Below, piece after piece: positions 35,728 through 45,153 of a stretch of 64,000 nucleotides of DNA. Every line of letters starts with the position of its first letter. Position 1 is the stretch's first letter. Origin of the DNA: Bacteroidota bacterium (GTDB lineage Bacteria > Bacteroidota > Bacteroidia > UBA8524); the NCBI GenBank assembly GCA_006226545.1, contig SBGR01000052.1:54336-118335 (forward strand), given 5' to 3'. Under the pieces are notes generated by a model. It was not told the origin of the DNA. It worked only from the letters and a program-made list of their open reading frames with translations, and searched no databases. The position numbers were made by a program, and so were the translations under genes.

Positions 35728-37545
35728 ATGTTGCGTAAAAACCTGACTTGCATTGCCTTGGTAATTTGTCCGCTAGTGGGCTTCTCTCAAAGTCACAAAG
35801 AAAGTGGTATTATCAAGCTAGAACCCTTGGGAACATTGAACTTAAGTGATGTTCCTGAATTTGGAGTTTCCATTAAAACGCAAGAAATAGCGCAACCCAT
35901 TTTCAAGCGAATCGATGGCGAAAAACAACAGCCTACAGTTACCACTAAACCCAATCAAAAATTCGCTAAAAAAGCAGGGCCGGATCCGGTTATTGGATTT
36001 GCCTTCAGCGCGCAAAGCCCTTCTGGGACGCCGCTCGACAACAATATTGCTATTTCCAATTCTGGGAAGATACTGTCGGCAGTAAACACCACAATTCGGG
36101 TTTACGATAGTCTCGGAACCATTGTTTACGGTAGAAGTTTAGCGGCCATCGCTAACCAACTTGGAACGCTCAATAGAACCTTTGATCCGCATGTCTTATA
36201 CGATCCGGAAGAAGATCGTTTTATCTTGGTTTTCTTAAATGGGTCAGACCATACCAATACCAATGTAATTGTTGGCTTCTCGGCTAGCAACGACCCGGCA
36301 GGAACTTGGAACTTCTACAAAATACCTGGCAATACGGAGTCGGAAGAGTGGTGGAGCGATTATCCTTTCATCGGCTTATCTAAAAATGAACTCTTCATTT
36401 CCGTGCTGCTTTGGAAAGACGGGGATACCGGCTGGGATACCGATGCGGTAGACGAGAACATTTGGCAGATCAACAAACACAAAGGGTATGCAGGTGATTC
36501 ACTTGAAACAGTGCAATACCACGGACTCACGGTTTCTGGTAAGCCACTTTGGAATATTCGTCCGGTGAACATGGGCGATAAACTTTACGGCCCGGATTTC
36601 TATTTGCTGAGCAATAGACCCAAAGACCAACAAAACGACAGCATCTTCATCATCCACATCAGCGGTGAGATTGGCGACCCAAACCGCACGCTGAGTATCG
36701 ACATCGCTAAGGCCAATCAACCCTACGGACTCCAACCCAACGTTACCCAATTGGGAGGCCGTCGCTTGCGCACCAATTACTGCGATATTCACGAGGCCTA
36801 CCGTCTAGCCGATAAAATTTACTTTGTGGGCAATAGCATCGATTTTCAAACGGGAAGACCGGGCATTGCCGTGGGGCGCATTGATGAACTCGGACAATCG
36901 CCTTCGGTCAACTTGACTGTTTTTGGCGTGGATAGCATAGACCTCTGTTATCCATCCATCGCTTATGCCGGTGCTGGCTGGCCCGATCAGTCGGCCGCGG
37001 TTCTGTGCCTGCACAATTCGGAAAATGCCTATCCCGGAAGCAGTGTTTTTCTGATGGACCGCGATTTTCAGGCTTCCAACTTGGTTCGTTTATACGAAGG
37101 GGAGGGAGCGATGAATATTCTATCCGGCGATAGCTTAGAGCGCTGGGGAGATTATACCGGCGCACAGCGCAGATTCAGCAATCCCGGTGAAGTATGGGTG
37201 GCGGGTTCTTTCGGTAGAAGCAATGCTACATCCCAGACTTGGATCGCTCAAATTCTAAATACAGATCCTCAACTGGGACTGGCTCCTCAAACCAAATCAT
37301 TTGAATACAGCTTGTTCCCAAATCCGGGTTCTACCGCCAAGCTTCGGTTTAAACTTGAGGCAGCGCAAGAGCTGAACTTCATTGTACGCGATATGCAAGG
37401 GAAAACCGTACTTCAGAAAAAGGCTTTTCTCACTGCAGGAGAGCAGGAGCTTACCTTATTGCAAGACTTACAATCGGCAGTATATACCGTAGAAGTTTAC
37501 AGCGGTGCTCAACTGTTGCTTAGCGATAAGTTTGTTTCGCCTTAG
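35728..37545 (+). CDS. Secreted protein with type IX secretion C-terminal sorting domain
   Basis: A 605-residue protein with a signal peptide (residues 1-20, ending GFSQ). The body has beta-propeller-like repeats with acidic turns (DPHVLYDPEEDRFILVFLNGSDH). The last 80 residues are a type A T9SS domain: FEYSLFPNPGSTAKLRFKLE, IVRDMQGKTVLQKK, then TAGEQELTLLQDLQSAVYTVEVYSG and a final short strand LLSDKFVSP. It is therefore exported across the outer membrane and probably cell-attached. Its role is unknown. The 3' end overlaps the convergent lipoprotein by 4 bp. Confidence 0.9.
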   Translation: MLRKNLTCIALVICPLVGFSQSHKESGIIKLEPLGTLNLSDVPEFGVSIKTQEIAQPIFKRIDGEKQQPTVTTKPNQKFAKKAGPDPVIGFAFSAQSPSGTPLDNNIAISNSGKILSAVNTTIRVYDSLGTIVYGRSLAAIANQLGTLNRTFDPHVLYDPEEDRFILVFLNGSDHTNTNVIVGFSASNDPAGTWNFYKIPGNTESEEWWSDYPFIGLSKNELFISVLLWKDGDTGWDTDAVDENIWQINKHKGYAGDSLETVQYHGLTVSGKPLWNIRPVNMGDKLYGPDFYLLSNRPKDQQNDSIFIIHISGEIGDPNRTLSIDIAKANQPYGLQPNVTQLGGRRLRTNYCDIHEAYRLADKIYFVGNSIDFQTGRPGIAVGRIDELGQSPSVNLTVFGVDSIDLCYPSIAYAGAGWPDQSAAVLCLHNSENAYPGSSVFLMDRDFQASNLVRLYEGEGAMNILSGDSLERWGDYTGAQRRFSNPGEVWVAGSFGRSNATSQTWIAQILNTDPQLGLAPQTKSFEYSLFPNPGSTAKLRFKLEAAQELNFIVRDMQGKTVLQKKAFLTAGEQELTLLQDLQSAVYTVEVYSGAQLLLSDKFVSP

Positions 37546-38132
37546 TTGTTTTTCAAGGTCGTCCAAGAATCAAATAAGAGCGATTCGAAACGTGCAATGC
37601 GGGTTGAATCAAACTCCACTTCCTTGTAAAGACTTAAAGTGCTGTCTTGAAATATGCCTTGGTATAACTGTGCTTTTGAGCTGTCGGCTTGGCTGCTCAA
37701 GCGCTCGCAGTATTCTATTTCCGCCGATGCATTGGCGGCTTCGCCAATCATGTGGTAAAGCATGCCTCTGATGAGGTAGACGGCCGGTTCATTCGACTTC
37801 AATTTCACGAGTCCATCGGAGGCAGCTAAAGCATCTTTGTACTTTTTCATTTGAAGCAAGATGCCCAGTTTATTCACTTGTGGTTTATCGTAACTCGGAT
37901 CCAAAGCAATGGAGGCGTCTAAAACTTCTAATGCATTTCTGCCGTAACGTGTCATGTCTTTTGCCGCCACTGTGATAGCCGAATCATTCAATTCGCGGGC
38001 ACGTAAAGTAGAATCGGTGGTAGTTGGCTCTTTGTCTATGAATGGGTTATTGTCGACCAATTGCTGACAAGATGAAAAGGTCAATAAACCCAAGGCTGCG
38101 CTAAGCAGTAAGCTTTTTGTTTTTGAGAACAT
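37542..38132 (-). CDS. TPR-type lipoprotein
   Basis: A 196-residue lipoprotein (signal ending TFSSC, Cys22). The mature part shows three helical TPR-like pairs (ALEVLDASIALDPSYDKPQVNKLGILLQMKKYKDALAASDGLVKLKSNEPAVYLIRGMLYHMIGEAANASAEIEYC, residues about 67-142). Such lipoproteins scaffold envelope complexes. No partner is obvious. It overlaps the end of bioY by 32 bp, suggesting one transcript. Confidence 0.8.
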   Translation of the reverse strand: MFSKTKSLLLSAALGLLTFSSCQQLVDNNPFIDKEPTTTDSTLRARELNDSAITVAAKDMTRYGRNALEVLDASIALDPSYDKPQVNKLGILLQMKKYKDALAASDGLVKLKSNEPAVYLIRGMLYHMIGEAANASAEIEYCERLSSQADSSKAQLYQGIFQDSTLSLYKEVEFDSTRIARFESLLFDSWTTLKNN

Positions 38133-38646
38133 AACGGTGCATTAAAAATACGAGAACTCCGGCAAGGGCACTTTTCATAAAGGCACCCGGAAGGAAAATG
38201 ATTCCACCTTGGAACAGGGCTTTGTTCCACTCCATGTTTTCATGAAAGTGAAGCCACGTAATGCCAAAAAGTAGAACTGTAAAATGGGCCATAACAGCCA
38301 TGGAAATCAGCGTGAACAAATCGGCTTTTTCACCTTTAACCATCCAAGACACCAAAAAGGCTGCGGGCAGAAATCCGTAGATATATCCGGCAGAATAGCC
38401 CATGAAGACAGCTTGTCCGTGGTAAATCTCGTGACTGAATACCGGAAAGAAAATGCCCAGAATCAGGTAGAGTGCTTGTCCGCTCAATACCTCCCAACGG
38501 GTAAACAACAGGGCGGTGAGGCAGAGAAAGAAGGTTTGAAAGGTACCCGGCACATCCATCAGGGAATAGGGAATTTTGGCTCCAATGGTCATGGAACCAG
38601 CCACCAACATGACCTTAGCGAGTATCCGGATTTTTTCCTTGTTCAT
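38101..38646 (-). CDS. bioY: Biotin transporter S component BioY
   Basis: A 181-residue six-helix membrane protein. BioY features: MTIGAKIPYSLMDVPGTFQTFFLCLTALLF in the first half, and GYSAGYIYGFLPAAFLVSWM matching the family motif GxxxGYLxGF. It binds biotin and uses an ECF energy module or works alone. ATG 38646 is preferred; a TTG at 38655 lies inside a perfect -7 box. The downstream TPR lipoprotein overlaps by 32 bp. No bio genes are in the window. Confidence 0.92.
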   Translation of the reverse strand: MNKEKIRILAKVMLVAGSMTIGAKIPYSLMDVPGTFQTFFLCLTALLFTRWEVLSGQALYLILGIFFPVFSHEIYHGQAVFMGYSAGYIYGFLPAAFLVSWMVKGEKADLFTLISMAVMAHFTVLLFGITWLHFHENMEWNKALFQGGIIFLPGAFMKSALAGVLVFLMHRYVLKNKKLTA

Positions 38647-38652
38647 CGCTGG

Positions 38653-38660
38653 CAAAGATA
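38653..38660 (-). promoter_or_regulatory. -7 promoter box of bioY
   Basis: TATCTTTG on the minus strand is a perfect TAnnTTTG. It lies 6 bp from the ATG at 38646, so the leader is only a few nucleotides. This decides against the upstream TTG start. Confidence 0.6.
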
Positions 38661-38743
38661 TTCAGCTTTTGCGAAATGATTTTCCCCTTAATTTCAGTCT
38701 TCAACATTGATGATTCCTTGCCGCTGATGTATTTTCGCCGCGT

Positions 38744-41134
38744 ATGAAAGTTGCGCTATCTTGGCTTAAAGACCATATCGAACTAAATGAAAATGCAGAA
38801 CAACTGGATGGACTGCTTACAGGCTGTGGCTTGGAGGTAGAACATACCGAAGAAGTTTGCAGCATTGAAGGGGGACTGAAAGGTTTGGTGATTGGTGAGG
38901 TTTTAACCTGTGCTAAACACCCTAACGCCGATAAACTCAGCGTGACGACCGTAAAAGTGGCTGAGGATAGAATCCTTCCCATCGTTTGCGGTGCGCCAAA
39001 CGTAGCCGCCGGACAAAAAGTGGTGGTTGCCGTTCCGGGCACAACCATTTACCCTAGCAGTGGCGAACCTTTCACCATCAATAAAAGTAAAATCAGAGGC
39101 GAAGTATCGGAAGGGATGATTTGTGCTGAAGACGAAGTAGGATTAGGTGAGAGTCATGCCGGCATCATGGTTTTGGATGCTGCTGCTCAAGTGGGCACGG
39201 CCGCTGCCGACTACTTTAAGGTAGAACAAGATGTGATGTTGGAGATCGGCTTAACGGCCAATAGAGGCGACGCGGCTTCACACCGTGGCGTAGCGCGCGA
39301 CTTATCCGCTTTGCTGCATAGACCGCTTAAAAAAGCAAACCTGAGTTTAGCTACTTCAGCTGAAAATAAACAATGGACCATCACCTTAAAAGACGCTGAC
39401 TGTCCTCGCTATACCGGTATTTTACTTGAAAACATAGAAGTAAAAGAAAGTCCGGATTGGCTCAAGAATCGATTGAAATCCATAGGACTGAATCCGATTA
39501 ATAACGTGGTTGACGTAACCAATTTCGTCTTGCACGATATCGGTCAGCCGATTCACGCATTCGACGCAGACCAGATTAAAGGCGAAGCGATTATCGTTCA
39601 AAAAGCCGAAGCAGGTTCCGTTTTCGTAACCTTAGATGGGGAAGAGCGCAAGATGCAAGGAACAGAATTGATGATTTGCAATGCGGAAGAACCGATGGCC
39701 ATTGCCGGTGTTTTCGGTGGATTGAAATCGGGAGTGAGCAGCAGCACCAAACGTGTTTTTATTGAAAGCGCCTACTTCGATCCTGCTTCTATCCGCAAAA
39801 CAGCGAAACTTCACGGCCTTAGTACAGACGCCTCTTTCCGTTATGAGAGAGGTACCGACCCGGAGATTACCATCTTCGCCTTGGAAAAAGTGGTAGTCCT
39901 GCTTCACCAAGTGGCAGGCGCTAAGGTAGCCAGCCGGTTGATTGATGTTTACCCTGAACCGGTGAAGCCGTTCGACGTTAAATTGGAACGTATTTACCTC
40001 GATAAACTATTAGGTGTTCATGTGCCGAGCGAAGAAGTAGAGCGCATCCTTTTGGCGCTTGAAATTGAGATTAAATTGAAAGACGCAGACTCATGGACGC
40101 TACAGGTACCTGCTTTCAAAAGCGATGTAACGCGTCCGGCCGACGTAGCCGAAGAGATTATCCGCATCTATGGATTGGATAAAGTACCAATGCCTGAAAA
40201 AGTGGCGGTAAACTTTGGTGCTTCCAAAAAGCCAGAACCCTACAAGATGCGTAAGAAGGCTTCTGAACTATTGGTTTCAAGAGGCTTCAGCGAAGTATCG
40301 AATAACTCCATGACCAAAGCTGCGCATTACAGTGAAGAAGTTTTAGCGAAGTCGGTTTACTTGAAAAATCCACTTTCCAACGACATGAACGTGATGCGCC
40401 CGGGTATGTTAGCCGGCTTGTTGGAGAACGTAGCCTACAATAGAAATAGAAAAAACCACGACCTCAAGTTCTTTGAGTTCGGAAAGGTATACCGCAAATC
40501 GGACGACGGGAAATACCAAGAATCCATGCGTTTAGCGATGTTGATCAGCGGTAGCTGGACCGGCGAAAACTGGCATGGTGGCAGTCGCGCATCTGATTTC
40601 TACTTGCTCAAACAAGAAGTTGAAGCCGTGATGCTGCGCATGGGCATGAAATGCAGAGACAGCAAACGCAGTCATGAGGTATGGAACGCTCCTGAGGCGA
40701 CCGAAGCCTGGATGCAAATTGCACCGATTTCCAAGAAGTTATTGAAGGCATTTGATATCCAAGCGGATGTTTACTACGCAGAGCTGGATTGGGATAAATT
40801 GACTTCTGGAGTAAGCGCAGCAAATCGCTTCTACTCTAAGCCGGCACCTAAGTTCCCTGCGGTTCGTAGAGACTTAAGTTTGGTATTGGATCAAAACGGA
40901 CGCTTCGCTGATTTGGAGAAAATCATCAAAGAAACCGACAAAGGATTGATCCGCGATGTGCACGTTTTTGATGTTTACGAAGGCGATAAATTACCGGAAG
41001 GTAAAAAATCGTATTCCATCAGCTTTGTGTTGCAGAATGAAGAAAAAACATTGAGTGATAAGGAAATCGATGCACTCATGAATAAGTTAATTGTTAACTT
41101 CGAGCAAAGGGCAGGTGCCCAAATTCGGAAATAA
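38744..41134 (+). CDS. pheT: Phenylalanyl-tRNA synthetase beta subunit
   Basis: Charges tRNA(Phe) as a heterotetramer with PheS, which is not in the window. The 796-residue protein has the EMAP/tRNA-binding N-terminal domain (KGLVIGEVLTCAKHPNADKLSVTTV), the B3/B4 editing region (TANRGDAASHRGVARDLSALL, PIHAFDADQI), the B5 domain, the class II-like core (MRPGMLAGLLENVAYNRNR) and the C-terminal ferredoxin-fold anticodon-binding domain (KFPAVRRDLSLVLD). Length is normal. One base separates its stop from the next gene. Confidence 0.98.
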   Translation: MKVALSWLKDHIELNENAEQLDGLLTGCGLEVEHTEEVCSIEGGLKGLVIGEVLTCAKHPNADKLSVTTVKVAEDRILPIVCGAPNVAAGQKVVVAVPGTTIYPSSGEPFTINKSKIRGEVSEGMICAEDEVGLGESHAGIMVLDAAAQVGTAAADYFKVEQDVMLEIGLTANRGDAASHRGVARDLSALLHRPLKKANLSLATSAENKQWTITLKDADCPRYTGILLENIEVKESPDWLKNRLKSIGLNPINNVVDVTNFVLHDIGQPIHAFDADQIKGEAIIVQKAEAGSVFVTLDGEERKMQGTELMICNAEEPMAIAGVFGGLKSGVSSSTKRVFIESAYFDPASIRKTAKLHGLSTDASFRYERGTDPEITIFALEKVVVLLHQVAGAKVASRLIDVYPEPVKPFDVKLERIYLDKLLGVHVPSEEVERILLALEIEIKLKDADSWTLQVPAFKSDVTRPADVAEEIIRIYGLDKVPMPEKVAVNFGASKKPEPYKMRKKASELLVSRGFSEVSNNSMTKAAHYSEEVLAKSVYLKNPLSNDMNVMRPGMLAGLLENVAYNRNRKNHDLKFFEFGKVYRKSDDGKYQESMRLAMLISGSWTGENWHGGSRASDFYLLKQEVEAVMLRMGMKCRDSKRSHEVWNAPEATEAWMQIAPISKKLLKAFDIQADVYYAELDWDKLTSGVSAANRFYSKPAPKFPAVRRDLSLVLDQNGRFADLEKIIKETDKGLIRDVHVFDVYEGDKLPEGKKSYSISFVLQNEEKTLSDKEIDALMNKLIVNFEQRAGAQIRK

Positions 41135-41135
41135 C

Positions 41136-41426
41136 ATGACAGAACTTCAAGAGCGTTTGGGATCTATTTTGGCCAAGCTGAACCAGTTGGAAGAACAATT
41201 GGAACTCAGCAAAGCTGAACTCGCTGTGGCCAAGCGCGATTTGCATCAATCGCGCGAAACCATTGGGCTTCAAAAAAATACCATACGCTCATTAGAAGAA
41301 AAGAATAAATTAGTTAAAATTGCAGAAGCAGTGGCATTGTCCAAAGAAGACAAAAGGACAGTAAAACTGAAAATCAATGAATTTATCAGAGAAATTGATA
41401 AGTGCATTGCAACGCTGAGTGACTAA
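41136..41426 (+). CDS. Small coiled-coil protein upstream of zapA
   Basis: A 96-residue almost fully helical protein with heptads from about residue 5 to 65 (RLGSILAKLNQLEEQLELSKAELAVAKRDL). It starts at ATG 41136, 1 bp after pheT, and its end overlaps zapA by 8 bp. The position suggests a partner of ZapA or the Z ring, in the manner of ZapB. That is inference from synteny and shape; there is no detectable sequence motif. Confidence 0.78.
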   Translation: MTELQERLGSILAKLNQLEEQLELSKAELAVAKRDLHQSRETIGLQKNTIRSLEEKNKLVKIAEAVALSKEDKRTVKLKINEFIREIDKCIATLSD

Positions 41427-41730
41427 ACAGAAGAAAGTGCAGGAACTTTCCATTAAGGTTAATATAGCCGATAGGCAGTATCCATTGAAGATACAGGCCG
41501 GTGACGAGGAAAATGTGCGGAAGGCGGCGAAAAAGGTGAATGAACGCTTGCGTGAATACACCGAAAACTATGCTGTAGCAGATAAGCTAGACGCTTTGGC
41601 CATGATCGCCCTGGAATTGGCCACAGAATTGTCGGAGCGCGGCAGCAATGGAATAGTAGACCACCAATCAGAACTTCTTCTGCGGGATATAGAAGAGCGC
41701 CTAGACACGGTGCTGAAGAAAAACTCCTAA
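41419..41730 (+). CDS. zapA: Cell division protein ZapA, GTG start
   Basis: A 103-residue protein: ELSIKVNIADRQYPLKIQAGDEENVRKAAKKVNERLREYTEN is the globular head, followed by a C-terminal coiled coil (KLDALAMIALELATELSER). ZapA bundles FtsZ filaments at midcell. No ATG is available; GTG 41419 overlaps the upstream gene by 8 bp. Followed 45 bp later by rny. The order pheT, coiled coil, zapA, rny looks like a conserved unit. Confidence 0.92.
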   Translation: MTKQKKVQELSIKVNIADRQYPLKIQAGDEENVRKAAKKVNERLREYTENYAVADKLDALAMIALELATELSERGSNGIVDHQSELLLRDIEERLDTVLKKNS

Positions 41731-41775
41731 AACCAGTTTGCAGCATTTTCTTTTCTCCAAACCGGAAATTGAGGA

Positions 41776-43317
41776 ATGGAAATAGGATTATTAATTGGGG
41801 CCATCGCAGGTGGTGCCGCAGCGGGAGCCGGACTAGTATACGTCATCAGTTCCAATCGCAATAAGGGAGCAGCCGCTCAAGTAGTCAGCGAAGCAAAAAG
41901 CAAAGCTGAAGTAATCATCAAAGAAAGTGAGCTCAAAGCAAAAGAGAACTTCATGCGCCAGAAGGAAAAGCATGAGTCTGAGCTTCAAGATAAAAACCGC
42001 AAGATTCAGGAGTCTGAAAACCGAGTAAAACAGAAAGAACAATCGTTCAATCAGAAACTCGAGAACATGAACCGCAAAGAGAAAGAACTCGATACGGTTA
42101 AAGAAAACCTGAACGTACAGCTGGAGATCGTTGCCAAAAAGAAAGACGACCTCGATAAATACCACCAACAACAAGTAAAACAACTCGAGAAAATGGCCGG
42201 TCTCACCGCAGAAGAAGCCAAATCGCAGTTGATAGAAACCTTGACCGCTGAAGCACGCACTGAAGCGAGCGCACAGATTAAAGAGGTGGTAGATGAAGCG
42301 AAGCTGACCGCAACCAAAGAATCCAGAAGAATCATCATTCAAACCATTCAGCGTACTGCTGCCGAGCAAGCCATTGAAAACTCCGTATCGGTGTTTAACA
42401 TTGATAGCGATGAGGTGAAAGGACGTATCATCGGTAGAGAAGGACGAAATATCCGTGCCTTGGAAGCTGCTACCGGTATTGAAATTATTGTAGACGATAC
42501 CCCGGAAGCGATTATTCTTTCCGGCTTTGATCCAATCCGCCGTGAGATTGCCCGTTTGTCGTTGCACAAATTGGTGAGTGATGGACGTATTCACCCGGCG
42601 CGTATTGAAGAGATTGTTGCGAAGACTAAAAAGCAACTCGAAGAAGAAATCATTGAAATCGGGGAGAGAACCTGTATTGATCTAAACGTACACGGTCTGC
42701 ACCCTGAATTGATTCGTATGGTGGGTAGAATGCGCTACCGTTCCTCATACGGACAAAACCTACTTCAGCACTCCAAAGAGGTGGCCAACCTGTGTGCTAC
42801 CATGGCAGCTGAGATGGGCTTAAATGTTAAATTGGCTAAACGTGCCGGACTCTTACACGATATCGGGAAAGTGCCTGATGACGATGCAGAAACGCCACAC
42901 GCCATCCTCGGTATGAAACTCGCCGAGAAATACAAAGAGCATCCGGAAGTATGCAATGCCATCGGAGCTCACCACGACGAGATTGAAATGACGGCTTTGA
43001 TTTCGCCTATCGTTCAAGCTTGTGACGCCATCAGCGGTTCCCGCCCTGGTGCTCGCCGCGAAGACGTAGAAAACTACATCAAACGTTTGAAAGACCTTGA
43101 AAACCTAGCCTTGGGATATGAAGGCGTTGAAAAAGCCTTCGCTATTCAAGCCGGACGCGAACTACGTGTTATTGTAGAAAGTGAACGCGTGAGCGATGAC
43201 AAAGCTGAAATGCTTTCATTTGATATTTCACAGAAAATCATGAAAGAGATGATTTACCCTGGACAGATCAAAGTAACCGTTATTCGCGAGCGTCGCTCCG
43301 TAGCCTACGCTAAGTAA
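41776..43317 (+). CDS. rny: Ribonuclease Y
   Basis: Membrane-bound endoribonuclease that starts mRNA decay. The 513-residue protein has an N-terminal anchor (residues 3-24), a long coiled coil (about 30-200), a KH domain with [30 protein letters not shown], and an HD domain with [18 protein letters not shown] and [14 protein letters not shown]. This is the canonical order. The gene is followed by a terminator that abuts the next start codon. Confidence 0.97.
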   Translation: MEIGLLIGAIAGGAAAGAGLVYVISSNRNKGAAAQVVSEAKSKAEVIIKESELKAKENFMRQKEKHESELQDKNRKIQESENRVKQKEQSFNQKLENMNRKEKELDTVKENLNVQLEIVAKKKDDLDKYHQQQVKQLEKMAGLTAEEAKSQLIETLTAEARTEASAQIKEVVDEAKLTATKESRRIIIQTIQRTAAEQAIENSVSVFNIDSDEVKGRIIGREGRNIRALEAATGIEIIVDDTPEAIILSGFDPIRREIARLSLHKLVSDGRIHPARIEEIVAKTKKQLEEEIIEIGERTCIDLNVHGLHPELIRMVGRMRYRSSYGQNLLQHSKEVANLCATMAAEMGLNVKLAKRAGLLHDIGKVPDDDAETPHAILGMKLAEKYKEHPEVCNAIGAHHDEIEMTALISPIVQACDAISGSRPGARREDVENYIKRLKDLENLALGYEGVEKAFAIQAGRELRVIVESERVSDDKAEMLSFDISQKIMKEMIYPGQIKVTVIRERRSVAYAK

Positions 43318-43322
43318 GACTT

Positions 43323-43346
43323 AGGGTGCCAAGTGCACCTTTTTTT
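43323..43346 (+). terminator. Intrinsic terminator of rny, abutting the next start codon
   Basis: Stem GGTGC/GCACC (extended by A-T and G-U pairs), loop CAAGT, seven T. The ATG of the next gene lies 2 bp beyond the T run. Confidence 0.82.
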
Positions 43347-43348
43347 AT

Positions 43349-44179
43349 ATGCTGAGAACCGCACTCATATCGCTAAGCATTTTATTCAGCCTCGCTAAGG
43401 CAGAGGCTCAGCTTGGTCGCGTGGTACAGTTTGAAGGATTTATCGATGGCTTTGACCACCGCTGTTTCCTGTTCAATACCAATTATACCTGCGATTCGCT
43501 TAACCTGAAAACAGTTTCAGGGAAAAAGCCGGATGCCGATGCCCTTATCTGTTACGTTAACGAAAACCAAGACGGGGTAAACCTGACCATCTACGATAAG
43601 AACGGCGTTTCCATTTTAGTGGATTCGAGTGGTAAATTATACAGCCAAGATGTGATGAGCCAAGGCGCTCCTTATTGGTTGAATATCCACCTCGATGATC
43701 TGCTTAAAGGCCGAAAGAACATGGTATTGGAGGTAGACGATTACGATTACGACAGTCTGGTAATTCGTGCTACGCCGCTGGATAAGTACAAATTGGGACA
43801 AGAGAATAAGAAGTTCGCTACCAAGGTTTCCGTCTTTTATGACGATTTCACCTACCCGGCTAAAGGGGAAATTTCGCCAGCCGTGATGAATGAACTTTAC
43901 TATGGCGTGCAGATCCTTCCTGAAGATGGAAAAGTAACTGATAAATTTACGTTGATTCTTCCGGTGAGCAAGGTACCTATCCCTGGCACTTGGTCGCTCT
44001 ACATCTACGACTTAGGCGGTAATATCTTGAAGATGTATACCAATTTGAGTAGCGCAGAAGTGACCATTCACCGTGAAAACATCACCACAGGAACCTATAA
44101 ATATGCCGTCTACTTCAACCGCACGATGGAGATTAAGAAGGGCATGATTTACTTCAAGGAGCCTCCAAAGCCGGAGTAA
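43349..44179 (+). CDS. Hypothetical secreted protein
   Basis: A 276-residue protein with a signal peptide (MLRTALISLSILFSLAKAEAQ). Two beta-rich parts follow. The C-terminal one (WSLYIYDLGGNILKMYTNLSSAEVTIHRENITTGTYKYAVYF) recalls T9SS-type sorting strands but lacks the opening PNP motif and the final basic strand. It ends in PPKPE. The Asp/Tyr-rich DDYDYD is a possible Ca2+ contact. No function is assigned. Transcription may be by read-through of the rny terminator. Confidence 0.7.
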   Translation: MLRTALISLSILFSLAKAEAQLGRVVQFEGFIDGFDHRCFLFNTNYTCDSLNLKTVSGKKPDADALICYVNENQDGVNLTIYDKNGVSILVDSSGKLYSQDVMSQGAPYWLNIHLDDLLKGRKNMVLEVDDYDYDSLVIRATPLDKYKLGQENKKFATKVSVFYDDFTYPAKGEISPAVMNELYYGVQILPEDGKVTDKFTLILPVSKVPIPGTWSLYIYDLGGNILKMYTNLSSAEVTIHRENITTGTYKYAVYFNRTMEIKKGMIYFKEPPKPE

Positions 44180-44195
44180 GTCAATACGAGATAAA

Positions 44196-45020
44196 CTATT
44201 TGGAAGCAGCGTCTTTCTTAAACGCTTCTACGGCTGCGCGTACTGAGCCTTCTTTTAAAAGTAATGCCTGGGCCGTTTGGTAATCTACCGAAATGGATTC
44301 CATCACCATACGTGTACCGCGATCCACTAGCTTGTCGTTGCTCAATTGCATATCAACCATCTTGTTTCCCTTTACACGTCCTAAGCGGATCATCAGACTG
44401 CTGGATATCATGTTCAGAATAAGCTTCTGAGCCGTGCCCGATTTCATGCGCGTGCTTCCGGTAATGAATTCAGGTCCTACCACACATTCGATAGGGTAGT
44501 TGGCTAGCTTGCCAAGTGGGCTATTCAAATTGCAGGTGATGGCGCCGGTTGGGATTCCCATTTCATTGCATTGAGCAATGGCTCCCAAAACATACGGAGC
44601 GGTACCGGAAGCGGTAATGCCCACCACAAAATCGTTGGTATTTATCTGATGTTCTTGAAGGTCTTTCCAGCCTTGTTCTGTATTGTCTTCGGCAAACTCT
44701 ACTGCTTTGCGTATGGCTTGATCACCGCCCGCAATGATACCGACCACCATGCCGTGCGGCACACCGAAGGTTGGCGGACACTCAGAGGCATCCACAATGC
44801 CCAATCGGCCGCTGGTGCCTGCACCAAGGTAAAAGAGTCGACCGCCTTTTTGCATCTGCACCAAGCAGGCTTCCACCAAAGCTTCAATTTGAGGAATAAC
44901 AGCTTGAACCGCAGGGGCAACCAAATGGTCTTCTGCATTGATATGCTGGAGTATCTCTGTCGTACTCAATGTTTCCAAAGCCTGGTAACGAGAATCTTGT
45001 TCGGTGGTGCGATTATCCAT
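44196..45020 (-). CDS. murQ: N-acetylmuramic acid 6-phosphate etherase
   Basis: Cleaves the lactyl ether of MurNAc-6-P to GlcNAc-6-P and D-lactate in peptidoglycan recycling. The 274-residue protein has TEQDSRYQALETLSTTEILQ at the start, FYLGAGTSGRLGIVDASECPPTFG (SIS sugar-phosphate loop), and GPEFITGSTRMKSGTAQKLILNMIS. ATG 45020 fits the family N-terminus; an ATG at 45062 would add 14 residues. It is divergent from the processing protease. No mur transporter or kinase is adjacent. Confidence 0.96.
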   Translation of the reverse strand: MDNRTTEQDSRYQALETLSTTEILQHINAEDHLVAPAVQAVIPQIEALVEACLVQMQKGGRLFYLGAGTSGRLGIVDASECPPTFGVPHGMVVGIIAGGDQAIRKAVEFAEDNTEQGWKDLQEHQINTNDFVVGITASGTAPYVLGAIAQCNEMGIPTGAITCNLNSPLGKLANYPIECVVGPEFITGSTRMKSGTAQKLILNMISSSLMIRLGRVKGNKMVDMQLSNDKLVDRGTRMVMESISVDYQTAQALLLKEGSVRAAVEAFKKDAASK

Positions 45021-45135
45021 GAGGTACAAAGTAAGGAGATAGCGAGCAATAATAGGCTGCACCTTAGCGATAAGTTACTCGTCGCCAAAAAAGGAATTTT
45101 GACAGGAAATAGACTCTTCGCCAGTCAATTCGGGC

Positions 45136-45143
45136 TATATTTG
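45136..45143 (+). promoter_or_regulatory. -7 promoter box of the C-terminal processing protease gene
   Basis: TATATTTG is a perfect TAnnTTTG, 10 bp from the start codon. Confidence 0.6.
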
Positions 45144-45153
45144 AGCGAATAAT

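Noticed and set aside
35531..35746. 71-codon frame before the T9SS cargo gene
   Set aside because: Overlaps the signal peptide coding region in another frame and has a random-looking composition.
41833..42636. Long open frame (267 codons) antisense to rny
   Set aside because: The rny frame is strongly coding with recognisable KH and coiled-coil parts. The antisense product is Phe/Leu-rich, as expected from the complement of Lys/Glu codons.
43349..44179. Secreted protein considered as a second T9SS cargo
   Set aside because: The C-terminal strands are suggestive, but the opening PNP motif and final basic strand are missing.
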